Below, piece by piece: positions 1-12,462 of a stretch of DNA of 64,000 nucleotides. Source of the DNA: Lenzites betulinus (taxonomy: Eukaryota; Basidiomycota; Agaricomycetes; Polyporales; Polyporaceae); contig JABYQU010000011.1 in the NCBI GenBank assembly GCA_022264855.1, forward strand, positions 743,656-807,655, written 5' to 3'. The notes under the pieces are model-generated. The model made no database searches. It saw only the letters and a program-made list of their open reading frames with translations, and was not told the DNA's origin. The translations under genes and the position numbers were made by a program. Each line of letters opens with the position of its first letter. Position 1 is the stretch's first letter.

Positions 1-3000
1 GCCCACGCCGTTCGGGACAGGCGTGCTAACGCTCCCGCCGTTGACGACGACGGAGTCCACGGAGGGCTCCTCCTGGAAGTAGCTGCTGAGCTCGTGGAGG
101 TCCTGCACCATGTCCCCGATGTCGTCCTCGTCGCCATTGTCTCCCGTGCCGTGCCGCATCCCGCGGTGCCCGAGCCCGAGCGCCGCGAGCTCGTCGTCCG
201 GCTGGAAGTCGATGCGCGACGGGCGGAGCGTGCCCTTGCCGAGGTCGAACACGGCGACGACGTTCGCGCGGCACGCATCGCGGTGCGCGCCCGCGCGGGG
301 CACGCACCAGCCGGACGGCTGCGGGATGCCGAAGACGTCCGCGACGGACTCGACGTCGCGCGCGCTCGCTCGCAGGTGGTGGTGGAGGCTCATGCGCAGC
401 ACGTGCTTCGCGGCAGGCCCGCCGGAGATCTGCATAGGCTCGTCGAGCACGTCAAGGGCGTGTGCGGCGCGGTCCGTCTCGAGCAGGCGCAGGAGCGGCA
501 TGAGCAGCTCGGACCCGAGGAGGTCCACCTGGCTCTTCGTCTCGCGCTGCTGGAAGAGCACCTTGAGGAGCTGCATCGTCTGTACCTGCAGCCAGCGCGC
601 GTCGTTCAGGACGAGCCCCATGAGGAGCGTGATCACGTCCGTCCAGTGGTCCACGCCGTAGTGCTCGCGGAGGCTCGCGACGGACTGCCGCAGGAAGTCG
701 TCCCGGGTCCGGAAGCGGCCCTTGGCGAAGGACGTCATGATGCGCTCGATGCTGGGCCGTTCCTCCTCCTCCGCGAGGCGGCTGATGTTCAGCGCGAACT
801 CCTGCAGGGACTCGTCCTTGATGTCCTCGCTCATTGCGTGCAGACACCACGGCAGCGATAACGTGTACAGGTCCCGGACGCGGCCTTCCGTGGGGTCGAT
901 CAGCCTCGAGTCCTCCACCTTCGCTAGTTGCTGCAGGATCTTGAGCGTAAGACCAGAGGTGACGGAAGAGCGGAGACCGGTCAGGAGACTCGACTGGAGC
1001 GTGCTCGAGCCGGTCCAGTTGGTCGGCATATAAGCGAAAAGGAGGTCAGCGGTGTCGGGGTCATTGAGGTCGATCCGCGTGAGCACGGCGTCCAGAAGAT
1101 GTAGCGTGTGGAGGAACTCGGTCTCGACGATTGTCGACAGGCAAGCGACAGCACACCAAAACAACTGCGGTAGCTGCGAAGAATCGAGGTCGCTGCAGCC
1201 AGCGAGTGCGGTCAGCGTAGAAATAATCTCCACGTTGAAGCTCTGGATCGCGAGGTCCTCGTCGGCGATTGTGTTGGCCAGTCGACCTAGCAGCATCCCA
1301 ATGTGTGTCGGCCCAATGCGAGGCGTCAGGGCACGATATAGCTGGAGTGAACGGAAGGCGACCGGCCGGATGGAACATGCGGTACCCCAATTCAAAGCGA
1401 GCGTCCCCCACTGCTCCGAAAGTTTGGGGTGCAAGGGCTCTACGAGCGTGAGCACCGCGTTGCCAAACCAGCGCATTTTCGCCTCCACCTCCGTGCCGCT
1501 CTCGTCCTCCTTCCATATCCGTGCTTCCAAGTCTTTCTCCAAATCCTGAATGGCCGCTTTGAGCTCGGGGCGAGACCGATGCAGTGACCGATCAGGAAGC
1601 TCGTCGTAGCCGGTGAGACAGGAGCGAAGAAGCTGGAAAAGCATGTGCCTCGAGCGCTGCTGCACGAACGGCTGACGGTGGTCCAGGTGCATGAAGAGCG
1701 CGTGGAACAAGACCGGCAGTTGGTCCTGGAACTCCCAATATCGCTCCAGAGCGGTCTCCGAAAGGAAGAGAAGCGCGAACTGTGCGACGCCTAGGGACAA
1801 GCGTGGCTTCTCCGAGAACAAGATGTCCAGGTCGGACCAGAGCTCGAGGTCTTCGTTATTGGGGTGCGCAAGCTTGTGTTCTATGCTGGGCAGCATCCGC
1901 GCAGGCTCGACAACACTGCAGAGCTCCTCGACCATCTGGCGCCCTATCACACTCTGGGATAGGCATGCGACAATTTTGGCTGCGCAGCTGATGAAGATCG
2001 TGCTGCCGACCTTGTGCGACTGCTCGAGAAGGAAGCGGATGACGGCGTGGCCGTTGGACTGGTTTGGGGTGTCGACCAGGCGTGTCCAGAGAACGAGGAC
2101 CTGTTCGGCGTAGGATTCGGCGTAGCGCAGCGTGAGCGTCATCAGGTGGTAGATTGTCAGGCGGCCTTCACTGGACAGCCCGGACTTGTCGTCATTCATG
2201 AGGTCAATGTTGGGCACCCAGTACTCGAGGCTTTGAAGAAGCAGCAGAACCCCGCGTTCGGAACGACTGTCGAAGACTCGAGGCAGCCAGTCGGAAAGTT
2301 GGGCCAGCACCTTGATCGCGTGGTCGGGGTGTTCTCCCGCGAGGACGTCGGATATGAGCCGGTGAGCATGGAGGTACGTGCTTGGCGCTGAGCTTCCCAC
2401 AGCAGCTTCATACTGTGACAGAGAGATGATACCCATGGACTGCTCATGAACCAATTCCAGCATGTTGAAGGCCTGCCGGCGTATCTCGAGGAGAGGGTGG
2501 CAGAGGTTGGAAAGACCCAGACACACGATCTGGGCGAAGCTGAACGCGGTAGCAGCACCACTGCATACAGCGTCGGCAACAACTTCGAAGAAGCGTGCAT
2601 TACTCGTGTCAAGCTCTCGCGAGGTCACGAAAGCCCTGCGTAGGCATTCGTCGAGGAAGGTTGGACTGCAGCGACCATAAGACAGCAATGACCGCAAGGC
2701 TTTCCTGAAAAGATTGGTCAATTTTTGCAACTGGTACCTGGCGATTGCGAATACTCACTTGCCGGCGGCTTGAACCGCTTCGTGGAACGAGGCAAGAATG
2801 GCTGTGAGTCGATCGAGGGTAGGCCCAACCTGGAGAGGCCGCAGGGATTCGAGAACTTGGCGATCCGTTGGAGAATTTGACTCGACATCAGGAGGGAAGA
2901 AGGCTTTTTGCTATAGAGATTGTTCAATATATGCCTTGGCAGTGTTTGTAAAGCAGAACTTACGCATAGAGCAGCCATAGCACCAATCGCTGCATGCGAC

Positions 3001-6000
3001 AACGCTCGAGTCTCGGTTTGGAAGACTTGGATAATTTCCGCCTGACTGGCGGGATCGCTGTACGACTTCGCGGCCATGGTCTGCATATACACTAAGCGCA
3101 TCTTCACGTCCTCGGATTGCTTCCCGAGCTGACACCACTCTTCGCACATCGTGTACAGCGAGAGATGCAAGTTGTGCGGGATAAAACGGTCAGAGTCCTT
3201 GAGGGTCGCCAGAGCGTCGAAGAGCCGCTCGATGGTGCCGCAGAAGTATCGCCGGAGACGTTGCATCGAGAACCGATCGCGGTTGTCAGGGGAGGTCAAG
3301 AAGGTCTGCGTGTTCCGAACATACTTCAGCACGTATGTTAGCGCAGCCTGGCGGCCGGTGGAGCGCTGATCTTGTAGGGAGTGGGCAGTCAAGAAGTAGA
3401 TACGGGCAACCGCAGTATGGAAACGCTCCTGTCGACGAGCGCGTCCGATCATAGGTGTTGCGATAACGCTCTTTGTCCTAGGGTCGTCGTAGTGTTGTCG
3501 GGACTGAAGTTTGCTCAGGTCTTCCAAAAGCTGCGAGTATCCACTTGCGGGGAACGAGCTGATACAAGAGACGGCCACTTCGCGGAAGATGGTGTAGTCC
3601 GAGTCCAGGAACCTGCTCAACGCCCAGAAGAGATCATGGGTGGTCTGCATCTGTTCGATGCCAAAGTCGGTGTCTGAACGTGCCCGCGAGTGATCCCGTA
3701 TTCCACCCAGCGCAGGCCTTGAGTCAGCAACGAGCGCAGTCGCGCAGATGAGCTTTAGCCATGAGTACCACTGCCCGATCGCATCTCTACTCTCCGCTAC
3801 CAGACGCGCCCCATCGCGATCTCCAGACGAGCCCGTCCGCTGGGGTACGTTTGTCGGAAGCCGGGAGGTCACTCCGGAGAGTTGCAGCATAGTTTGTGTA
3901 CCGCGGGATGCGGCCGCGACCAGCTTCTCGCGGAGAGTTGTTCCGATAGACGGCGCATGGTCCATGTGTGTCTGGACATACGAAGAATATACGTGCCTCC
4001 ACAGCACCCGATCAATGGGATGCTCGCTATCCGCCAGCCTCACAAGCTTGTCGGGACGAGTAGACTGTCTCCACTGTTCCAGTCGTCCGGCTTCGTCCGG
4101 CTCCAGTATGTCGTCAAGACCGCGCAAGAATACGTCGGAGGACCCTTCTTCGAAGAGGCCGTGAACAAAAGCGAAGAGCTCGTGAGGATTGATCGACGCG
4201 GGTGTGGAAGGCTCCGGGCTCATGTACTCCATAAGTACCTTGAGAAGCCGGACGGCCTTCACGCCGACAGTGAACGCTGATGGTCTGCGGTGTGCAAGCA
4301 AAAAGAGGGCCCCTGTTTCGATCTCCTCGATTCGCGATATGATGTTGTCGGAGTCCTCTGGTGTCCAAGACTGGACTGGTCTCTGCATCGTCTCGTGAAT
4401 CCATCGGTCCACAAAGCTAATCCAAAGGTTGAGCAAGCGGGCACACTCGATCGGCAGCCGCATCCCGAACCCTTCTTGAGCGATGGACAATGTGCTGAAG
4501 AGGAACGCTGAAAAGCGAGAAAGGAGTACAGGGGCATGTATGGGGTCTGCCATGAAGCGCTGAAGGGCGGACGTGGATGCCTCCCCAACCGCGGGCTCGA
4601 TGTGGATGACACCACGAATGAGCATGTCGAAAGCATCGTCGGGAGGGAGCGTCGAGTGGAGACATCGTGGCCAGGACTGGTAGATGACTTGAAGAACATT
4701 GATCTGGGGTCCGTATTGCTCCGAGTACGCCACGGAGCCTTCGGGATGGTGTCGGACGATGTAGTTGTTCGTCTCCTCATACGCGGGCCCGAGACGAGAG
4801 GTAGACCATTGCTCGTCGAGGACAGACCACTTACCAACGGACTGGAAGCATGCGCGCGCAACGACAGCAAGACACGAATTGGCTCTGTCCAAGAATTCCA
4901 TCCAGTTGGTCTTCGAATGGACGGCCGCAGGCAACGTGCTGGAGGAGGACGGATAGTCTTCCCATGGCGGAATGCTGGTGAAGTCGGTACTCGACGGCCA
5001 AGAAGGCACGGACTCCTCCCGTTCGATGAGGTTCAGCGATAGCAAGATGGCCTGAGTGGCGATCGTCATCCGCTCGGGGGCGAGAGCGTGTGCAATTTGG
5101 GAGGATTGTGCGTTGATGTTGCGCTCTTGGAGCAGATCGAGGCATAATTCGCTGCCGATGTCGAAATGACGTGAGAGGGCGAAGTGAACCATGTAAATGA
5201 ATGGCTGGAGATGATCCTCCTGTGGTACCACGGCTAGACGGTTCGGAGGGAAAAAGTGTTTGAAAACACCGTCGAGCTTTATGGAGACCGTTGATGCTGG
5301 CTCATGACAGCGGTACAGATAGGTCCACAACAGTCGCATCATGCCGTTCAGAACAGTCATCCGGTGCACTTTTTCCTATATACTCATTAGTATGGATATG
5401 CGGTAGTCTCTAAATGCTGCTCACCTTGAGTCTACCAAGACCCGCCTCGAAGGACGCTGTCCAATTGCGTAGGAAATATTCATGAGGTGCCACACAGAGT
5501 GCCGTGATCGCCAAAGGATAGGCTACGTGCCAATACCGGGGCTTCGTCGTCATGTCTCGCGCCTTAGGATAGATGACCTCCATAGCTTTCGCCCATTCTG
5601 GATGGTTGACCTCGGCCTGCGCAGTCTGCACGGGGATACGTCAGGGTCCACCTACCTACCACAGCTGCTGACTAACCTTCCCAATAGGATGCAGAAGCTG
5701 CACCATGGTCTCGGCGAAAATAGTCTTTAAGCGATTTCCGTGGGCGTTCTCGAAAGACTTAGACAGGGCAGCCAGGAATTCGGCGCCCTCCTCAAACCGC
5801 TCTGGTGGCCACACCTACAAGCGATATGGGTACAACTCACAATTAACATGACGGATTTGACTGGCCTTGATATGGATATGTTTCAATCCCTTCACCAGAT
5901 TCTCAAACCTCATGTCCGCGTCTTTGGCCACCTGACCAGCAGCGATGGGTCCGAGTTCTGTGAGGAAGCGATCCGTGACGCTCTCGAAACTGTTATGAAT

Positions 6001-7516
6001 TAGCCTGTGAGGCAATACGGTGCAAGAATACTGAACCTACCGAATATCAGCGAGGTGACCCAGTAAGGCAGCGTGCAAGTCAGCTATACATCGATGGTTC
6101 GCCGACTGTAGTGTCATCTTGGGATCATGGCGCTTGAACTGATCAAACGTCAGCTCCTCCAGACTGTGGCCCTCCGTTTCGGGTAAGCCGTCTTTCGAAA
6201 TGGATTTCGCCACTGCGATGAGGGCGCGCGACATGATGTATATCGAGGCAAGCAGTTTCCGCTCCTTCAACGCGTGCGAGACGTCGGGCATCCGAACGGC
6301 TCGGGGAGCCGAGGGAGACTGGGATAGATGGTGGCGGAGCACGTCCTGGCTAACCGGGTCGCTCTGGCTCTTTCGCCAACGCATGATCGAGTCGATGACA
6401 GGTTGAGCATGGCGCTGGGCGACCTTGCCTAATGATGAGAGCATGTCATCGAATTTCTCGTCTACTCCAGGCCCGATGTAGTCCTCGAGATGAGGTTCAC
6501 GGTCCTGAGGGGTGTTTAGGCAACTTCTTTCTTTATAAATAGCCCGCTTACCATTGGTAGCCGTAGGAACTCGTCAATATGAGACTCTGCAGAGGCGGCA
6601 AAGCGGAGGAATATTGCATGCAGCGCATAATCCGAGGGTGTCTTAGGGTCCGGCACAACCCTGTCCTCGGCGTCCGAGAACGACCCCGCATCGTCTGCAT
6701 GCATGCCGAACGCATTCGGCATTGGCGGAAGGGGTGGCGGTGAACCGAACGGAAGATGGCCGATGCCATGGTCACTCCCGTTGTCCGAGTTATGGAATAG
6801 GGACCCCGAGTGCGAGTGCTGGGAGCGTGTGTAGTCTCTGGACTTTGACGGCTTCGCCCGGCCCTCACCCCCGCCCGGGGTTGCAGGTCTGAAATTAGGA
6901 GGACTGGCGTTCATCGTGTTTTGTCGTGAGGGCATCGGAGGAGCTTGTGCAAGCGAAGACGTCGAGCGGTTGAAGGGGTTGTTGAGGGCGGGGTACGCCT
7001 GCATGTCGAGTGTGGGCATGGGCGGTGGCACATCGTTGCTCTTCGCGCTCTTGAAAGCATTTCGGAGAGATGCAAATGAAGACTTCTTCGCAAATGGCGA
7101 ACTGCTCGTGGTCGCAACGGACGATTGCGTTGAGTGTGTGAATGGCGCGCTCTTGGACGCCTTGCGTGCCGTCCCGCTGGTCGCCGCACTTCCGTTGTAC
7201 GGCGCGGAGAAACCAGAGTCTTGAGACGCACTTGAGTCCCCGCGTGCATGAAAGTACGATCCGCCTGGTCGTTCGTTGATTCCTTGGGGTGTTGAAATCG
7301 TCGGAGACTCGAGTCCTAGACTGCTAAAGGTCGCATTTCCCCATATGCTGGGCTGGCCGCCGCTGGCTGCTGCTCGCCCAAACAATGGTCCAGAGCGGTA
7401 GGCATCGTCATCGTCGTTGAAGTCTTCTCTCACGGAATGAGAACGTAAGAGGGGCCCTCATGAGAATGCTGAATTGACGTACCCGGTATTGTGATCTGCA
7501 TCCCGTCCGAGCCCAT
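1..7516 (-). CDS. TAO3: Furry/PAG1/TAO3/Mor2 cell morphogenesis scaffold, C-terminus cut by window edge
   Basis: Exons 7516-7483, 7426-6552, 6504-6041, 6004-5866, 5814-5677, 5625-5425, 5375-2964, 2910-2759 and 2704-<1 join into about 2373 in-frame codons that remain open to base 1. The family scaffolds the NDR/LATS kinase (RAM/MOR) pathway that controls polarised growth and cell separation. The first ~270 residues are low-complexity Ser/Pro/Gly-rich. They are followed by helical-repeat sequence typical of the Furry N-terminal and middle regions, for example SDYALHAIFLRF, LLASIYIMSRALI and MLIRGVIHIEP. Yeast TAO3 has 2376 residues, so only a short tail should be missing. The start is the first ATG of the frame, in a 34-nt first exon. 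Intron 5865-5815 appears to be GC-AG: a GT donor would leave only 33 nt and insert residues into the conserved KVWPPERF junction. The identification is from recall of the family; the exon frames are seen directly. Confidence 0.88.
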
Positions 7517-7903
7517 GGTGCGCTACTCAGCTCCGCGCGCAGCAACAGTCGCAGCACCAGTAGTCTAAATACCAGAAAGAGGACGACCCGAGACCTCCAG
7601 CGGTGATATATACCAGTGCAGCAGACGAACGGAAGACAAGCTCAGGGACGCCGAGTTTGCACCCAGGGCAACGTGCGTAAGCGCCCAAGCTGTGTCGGTA
7701 ATATCCAAGCAATGCTGCCTTCGGGGCCTTTGTGGCGGCGGACATACGCATACTCCGGCCGGAGTCGAGAGCCCGTTGAATGAGCACCCGCACAGCCTGC
7801 TGAGGCAGATGCTTAATGAAGTGTGGATGGGATGACGTGAGGTAGCGATACAGCAACGGGACGGGTAAGTATACACGAAATGCGTCTATGTATGATGTAG
7901 GAT
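7517..7903. other. Intergenic gap between the TAO3-like 5' end and the DAHP synthase 3' end
   Basis: The 387 bases hold the presumed TAO3 promoter and the 3' flank of the DAHP synthase gene, both on the minus strand. Open frames here lack recognisable protein content and I see no RNA gene. Confidence 0.5.
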
Positions 7904-9403
<1,500 letters not shown>

Positions 9404-9816
9404 ATTGGACACTGGGTAGATGAAGTGAGGGAGGTGCGGGAGGTGCGGGTACGCAGCGATGAAAAGAGGCGAGGCTGGATGAGACGGAGAAGCGGTCGAA
9501 GTTTTATATACACTTACTGGCGGGCGTTCAAATGCTGATATATTATGTACACTGGATCTCGAACAGGCCGCGAACAACGCCAGGGAATCAAGGGCGGTGG
9601 TGGAGAGGTGCGAAAGGGGAATGGCAAGAGGCCGGAAGTACTCCCCGACTCGGAGTCAGGACAGACGCCCGTGCGTACTTCCCGATCGCTGGGATTTCGC
9701 TGCGCACGTGGCTGGCGTCTCCAAAATATCGCCGCGCGCCGTGGACCCAGCAGCGCGTTCTGTCGTCCGCCACCAACTCCCTCCCACCCGTTCTACTTCC
9801 CAACACTATCCCCCCT
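9404..9816. promoter_or_regulatory. Shared divergent promoter region, DAHP synthase / TIM9
   Basis: The two start codons face away from each other across 413 bases. A TATATAAAA box lies at 9502-9510 on the minus strand, about 100 nt from the DAHP synthase ATG. No clear TATA box is seen for TIM9. Confidence 0.55.
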
Positions 9817-10262
9817 ATGGACTTCTCACAGATGAGCTCGGCCGAGCAGGCACACATGACGCGTGTTATCGAACGCAAACAAGTGCGATTGCCAGCTCTC
9901 GCGAGGTGTCCGTATCTCAGTGCTGACAGAGTGTCGCGTCAGATGCAAGACTTCATGCGCATGTACTCGGGCCTTGTCGAACGTTGCTTCAACTCGTGCT
10001 GCAACGACTTTACGAGCAAGGCGCTCTCATCAAAAGAGGTTTGTACCCGCACCTTCTCTGATATCCGGAAGCTACAACCAACAGTGCTGTCTCAGGAGAC
10101 ATGTGTCCTCAACTGCACAGACAAGTTCTTGAAGCACTCTGAGCGTGTTGGTGCGCGGTTCGCGGAGCACAATGCCGGTGCGTTTCTATCCCGACGTGTA
10201 CATCTCCGTCCTAGCTCACCTCATGCCGTTCAGAGATGATGGGCGGCGCCATGAACAAGTAG
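9817..10262 (+). CDS. TIM9: Mitochondrial intermembrane-space chaperone Tim9
   Basis: Exons 9817-9882, 9943-10038, 10096-10177 and 10234-10262 encode 90 residues, matching yeast Tim9 (87). Small Tims escort hydrophobic precursors across the intermembrane space to TIM22 and SAM. Both twin CX3C motifs are present (Cys37/Cys41 and Cys57/Cys61), as are the family signatures [17 protein letters not shown] and [13 protein letters not shown]. There is no presequence, as expected for a MIA40 substrate. All four exon junctions keep frame with GT-AG introns of 56-60 nt. It reads convergently with the peroxiredoxin gene. Confidence 0.96.
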
Positions 10263-10688
10263 CGCGTTCGTCTGCGCCACGCCCACGGCTCTCCTCTTGT
10301 AGTGTATATCTTCCCATGCCTGCGCATATAATGCCGTCACATAATCACCTCGGTTCACCGCCGTGGCCACTCCAATCCCTTATGTTTACAGATGAGACGC
10401 TACGCCCAGCAACGCCTGCAGCGCCGGAGCTGCGCAGGAAACAATGCGGGTCATGCTTCTCACTGTCCGACCCCGTCGGATCCAACTCTGTCGAAGACGC
10501 TTCGAATGAGCAGACACGTTCGCGAAGGGAGTTATATCAAGGGTAAGATGGGTCCTAACAGGCCTAAGACAATCGGACAAGCTTCACAAGTACATAAGGG
10601 CCGGATCCATGTCGGATATCCACGGAAGATGGAACTCGCCCAAACCTGAAAAAGCTCAGCAGCCCTTCCAAACACCTCCAGCGTCTTT
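10263..10688. other. Convergent intergenic region, TIM9 / peroxiredoxin
   Basis: These 426 bases contain only the two 3' flanks. No open frame with credible protein content, RNA gene or repeat was seen. Confidence 0.5.
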
Positions 10689-11542
10689 TCATTCCGGAGG
10701 TGCTGCCTCCGCGGGGGGTGCTGCCTCTGTCGGAAGCGCAGGAGTCTCTTCTGTAGGGCCGGCTGCGCCTTCACCAGCCTTCTTTTCCTCCGCTTCGAGC
10801 CTTTCCAGCCACTTGTTAACGAGTTTAACGTGTGCGCTGTAGTTTATAGCTCCTTCCTGCACGTCCCTGCGTCAAGATAAGTCACCATCACGTGGCGGGG
10901 AAAGTAGCGGGGAAAGTAACATGTGGGCTAACCTCACGACGCCCTTGGAGTCAATGAAGAACGTCACCCGTGCGGACGGTAGGAGGCCGTACATACCCTT
11001 GCCGACGTGGTATGCCTTACGCGCCTCGCCCTGCGTATCGCTCAGGACTGGATACTAAGTACGACGCGGGCCACCTCCGGTTAGCAATCACGGCAGAACG
11101 GCGTCCAGAACTGGATGTGCACTCACGGTCAGCTTCTGCTTCTCAGCGAACGCCTTCTGTTTGCCCACGGGGTCGGGGCTGATGCCGACAACATCGACCT
11201 TCGTTCGCTTGAAGAGGTCGTTTTCTGCACGTGTGCGTCCGTACGCTTGTTCGAGCCCGCCTCTAATTCACACAGTGACACAGTACTGTGCACGTACCAG
11301 CGAGGGTGTCGCGGAACAGGCAGGCCTCCTTGGTGCAGCCCAAGGACCCTGTCGTACGCGTCAGCACAGTAATGTGAGCACCGGGAATTTGACGATGCGG
11401 GCGCCCGCTTACCAGCCTCGGGATAGAAGAACAGCGCAATCGGAACGCCCTTTGCGCCCGGTGTCACCGTGTATATCTCTCCGTCGATGCCGGGGAGAGA
11501 GACTGGCGGGGCGTCCTTGCCAAGCAACGGGTGGCGGGCCAT
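10689..11542 (-). CDS. PrxQ/BCP-type thioredoxin-dependent peroxiredoxin
   Basis: Exons 11542-11413, 11348-11298, 11224-11127, 11054-10933 and 10866-10689 give 192 residues. The protein reduces hydroperoxides using thioredoxin. The AhpC/TSA fold is recognisable from LFFYPEAGSLGCTKEAC, with the peroxidatic Cys48 and the resolving Cys53 five residues later, the atypical 2-Cys arrangement of PrxQ. VDVVGISPDP, YPVLSD and ARVTFFIDSKG follow in the usual order. The C-terminal ~35 residues are a low-complexity Ala/Glu/Pro tail with a short repeat (EAAPP twice), probably disordered. Yeast Dot5 is the closest named relative; a nuclear role as for Dot5 is only inference. Confidence 0.92.
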
Positions 11543-12462
11543 TGTCCTGGTCAGTACTGGCGGTGCTGTACTGTTCGAGGTTAGATGAGCACTGAGATCG
11601 TGAGGGGATCACTACGAGACGGTCGTGAGAGCTGGGCGGAGGGCGCGGTGTCAACCTCTCAGGGATCAGGGTCGCAGGTTTGAGAAGAGGCGGCATTATA
11701 TACCTTCCGCCCCGCGGGTCCGTGCATATTCATGTTGACCTCCCTGAGCCGGGCGGGTTGCGGAAGCCTCGTCCGAGTGCACCTGCTTGATCACCCTACA
11801 TACATAGTTTGAAACGATAGGCAATTGAATATCGCTTGTCCCCGAATTCCCCAGATCGCCGGCCATAGATAGTTGTAACTTGTAGTGGTCTTGTACATCC
11901 CCTCCACAAGTAGTTCCTCAGGCCTCAGGGCTTTTGAATATACTTGTATCCAATTCATTGAAACTATGTGTGATGGCATTGATGCAGGACGCGCGCCCAA
12001 TCAGATCTCAGACTCAGAGGTGGATCCGGTCGTATTGATCTTAACAACTTAGCGTCGAGCATCTCTGTCCTCTACCACCACCACCGTATTGCATGCCGGC
12101 TGCTGCATACTTGCTGCATAAACACCTTTCTTGTCATCACACCCCGTGTGGCGTCAGGAACGCGCCAATGGCCTGAGAGTCATGCCCCCGCCCGCCTGCG
12201 GGGTAGCACAGGCCAACATAACCGGCACAGCGGCTTGCCCCGGTGAACACGACCAGCTGATCACTCCTCAGCCTCCACCGACCAGATATCCCTGATCCCC
12301 ATCCGGCTCTCATCGAGCCGGAGTCGTCTCCTTTGACCGGTCGCGCGGGTACGTACCCCTTTTATCCGACCCACAAAAGCAGCCGTCGAGCGCTGATGGC
12401 TGAACTCGACTCGTCTCCCCAATCCCCCTCCCCGCCATCGTTCGGACCGCGTTCATAGAACG
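11543..12462. other. Divergent intergenic region with a dispersed repeat
   Basis: This 920-base spacer separates the peroxiredoxin (-) from the adenylate-forming enzyme (+). It contains a TATATAATG box at 11694-11702 on the minus strand, upstream of the peroxiredoxin, and the repeat copy listed next. Nothing else was recognised. Confidence 0.5.
11880..12006 (-). repeat. Dispersed repeat, copy A
   Basis: Read on the minus strand, this segment matches 58096-58240 read on the plus strand. Both begin TCTGATTGGGCGCGC, and share CTGCATCAATGCCATCA, ACATAGTT and CAATGAATTGGATAC in the same order, then GTGGAGGGGA further on. The first ~70 bases are nearly identical with small indels; the rest is looser. 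Termini and element class (solo LTR, MITE or other) are unknown. Confidence 0.75.

Noticed and set aside
94..861. 255-codon plus-strand open frame at the left edge
   Set aside because: Antisense to the TAO3/Furry exon, whose frame matches a known family; the composition is that of a GC-rich shadow.
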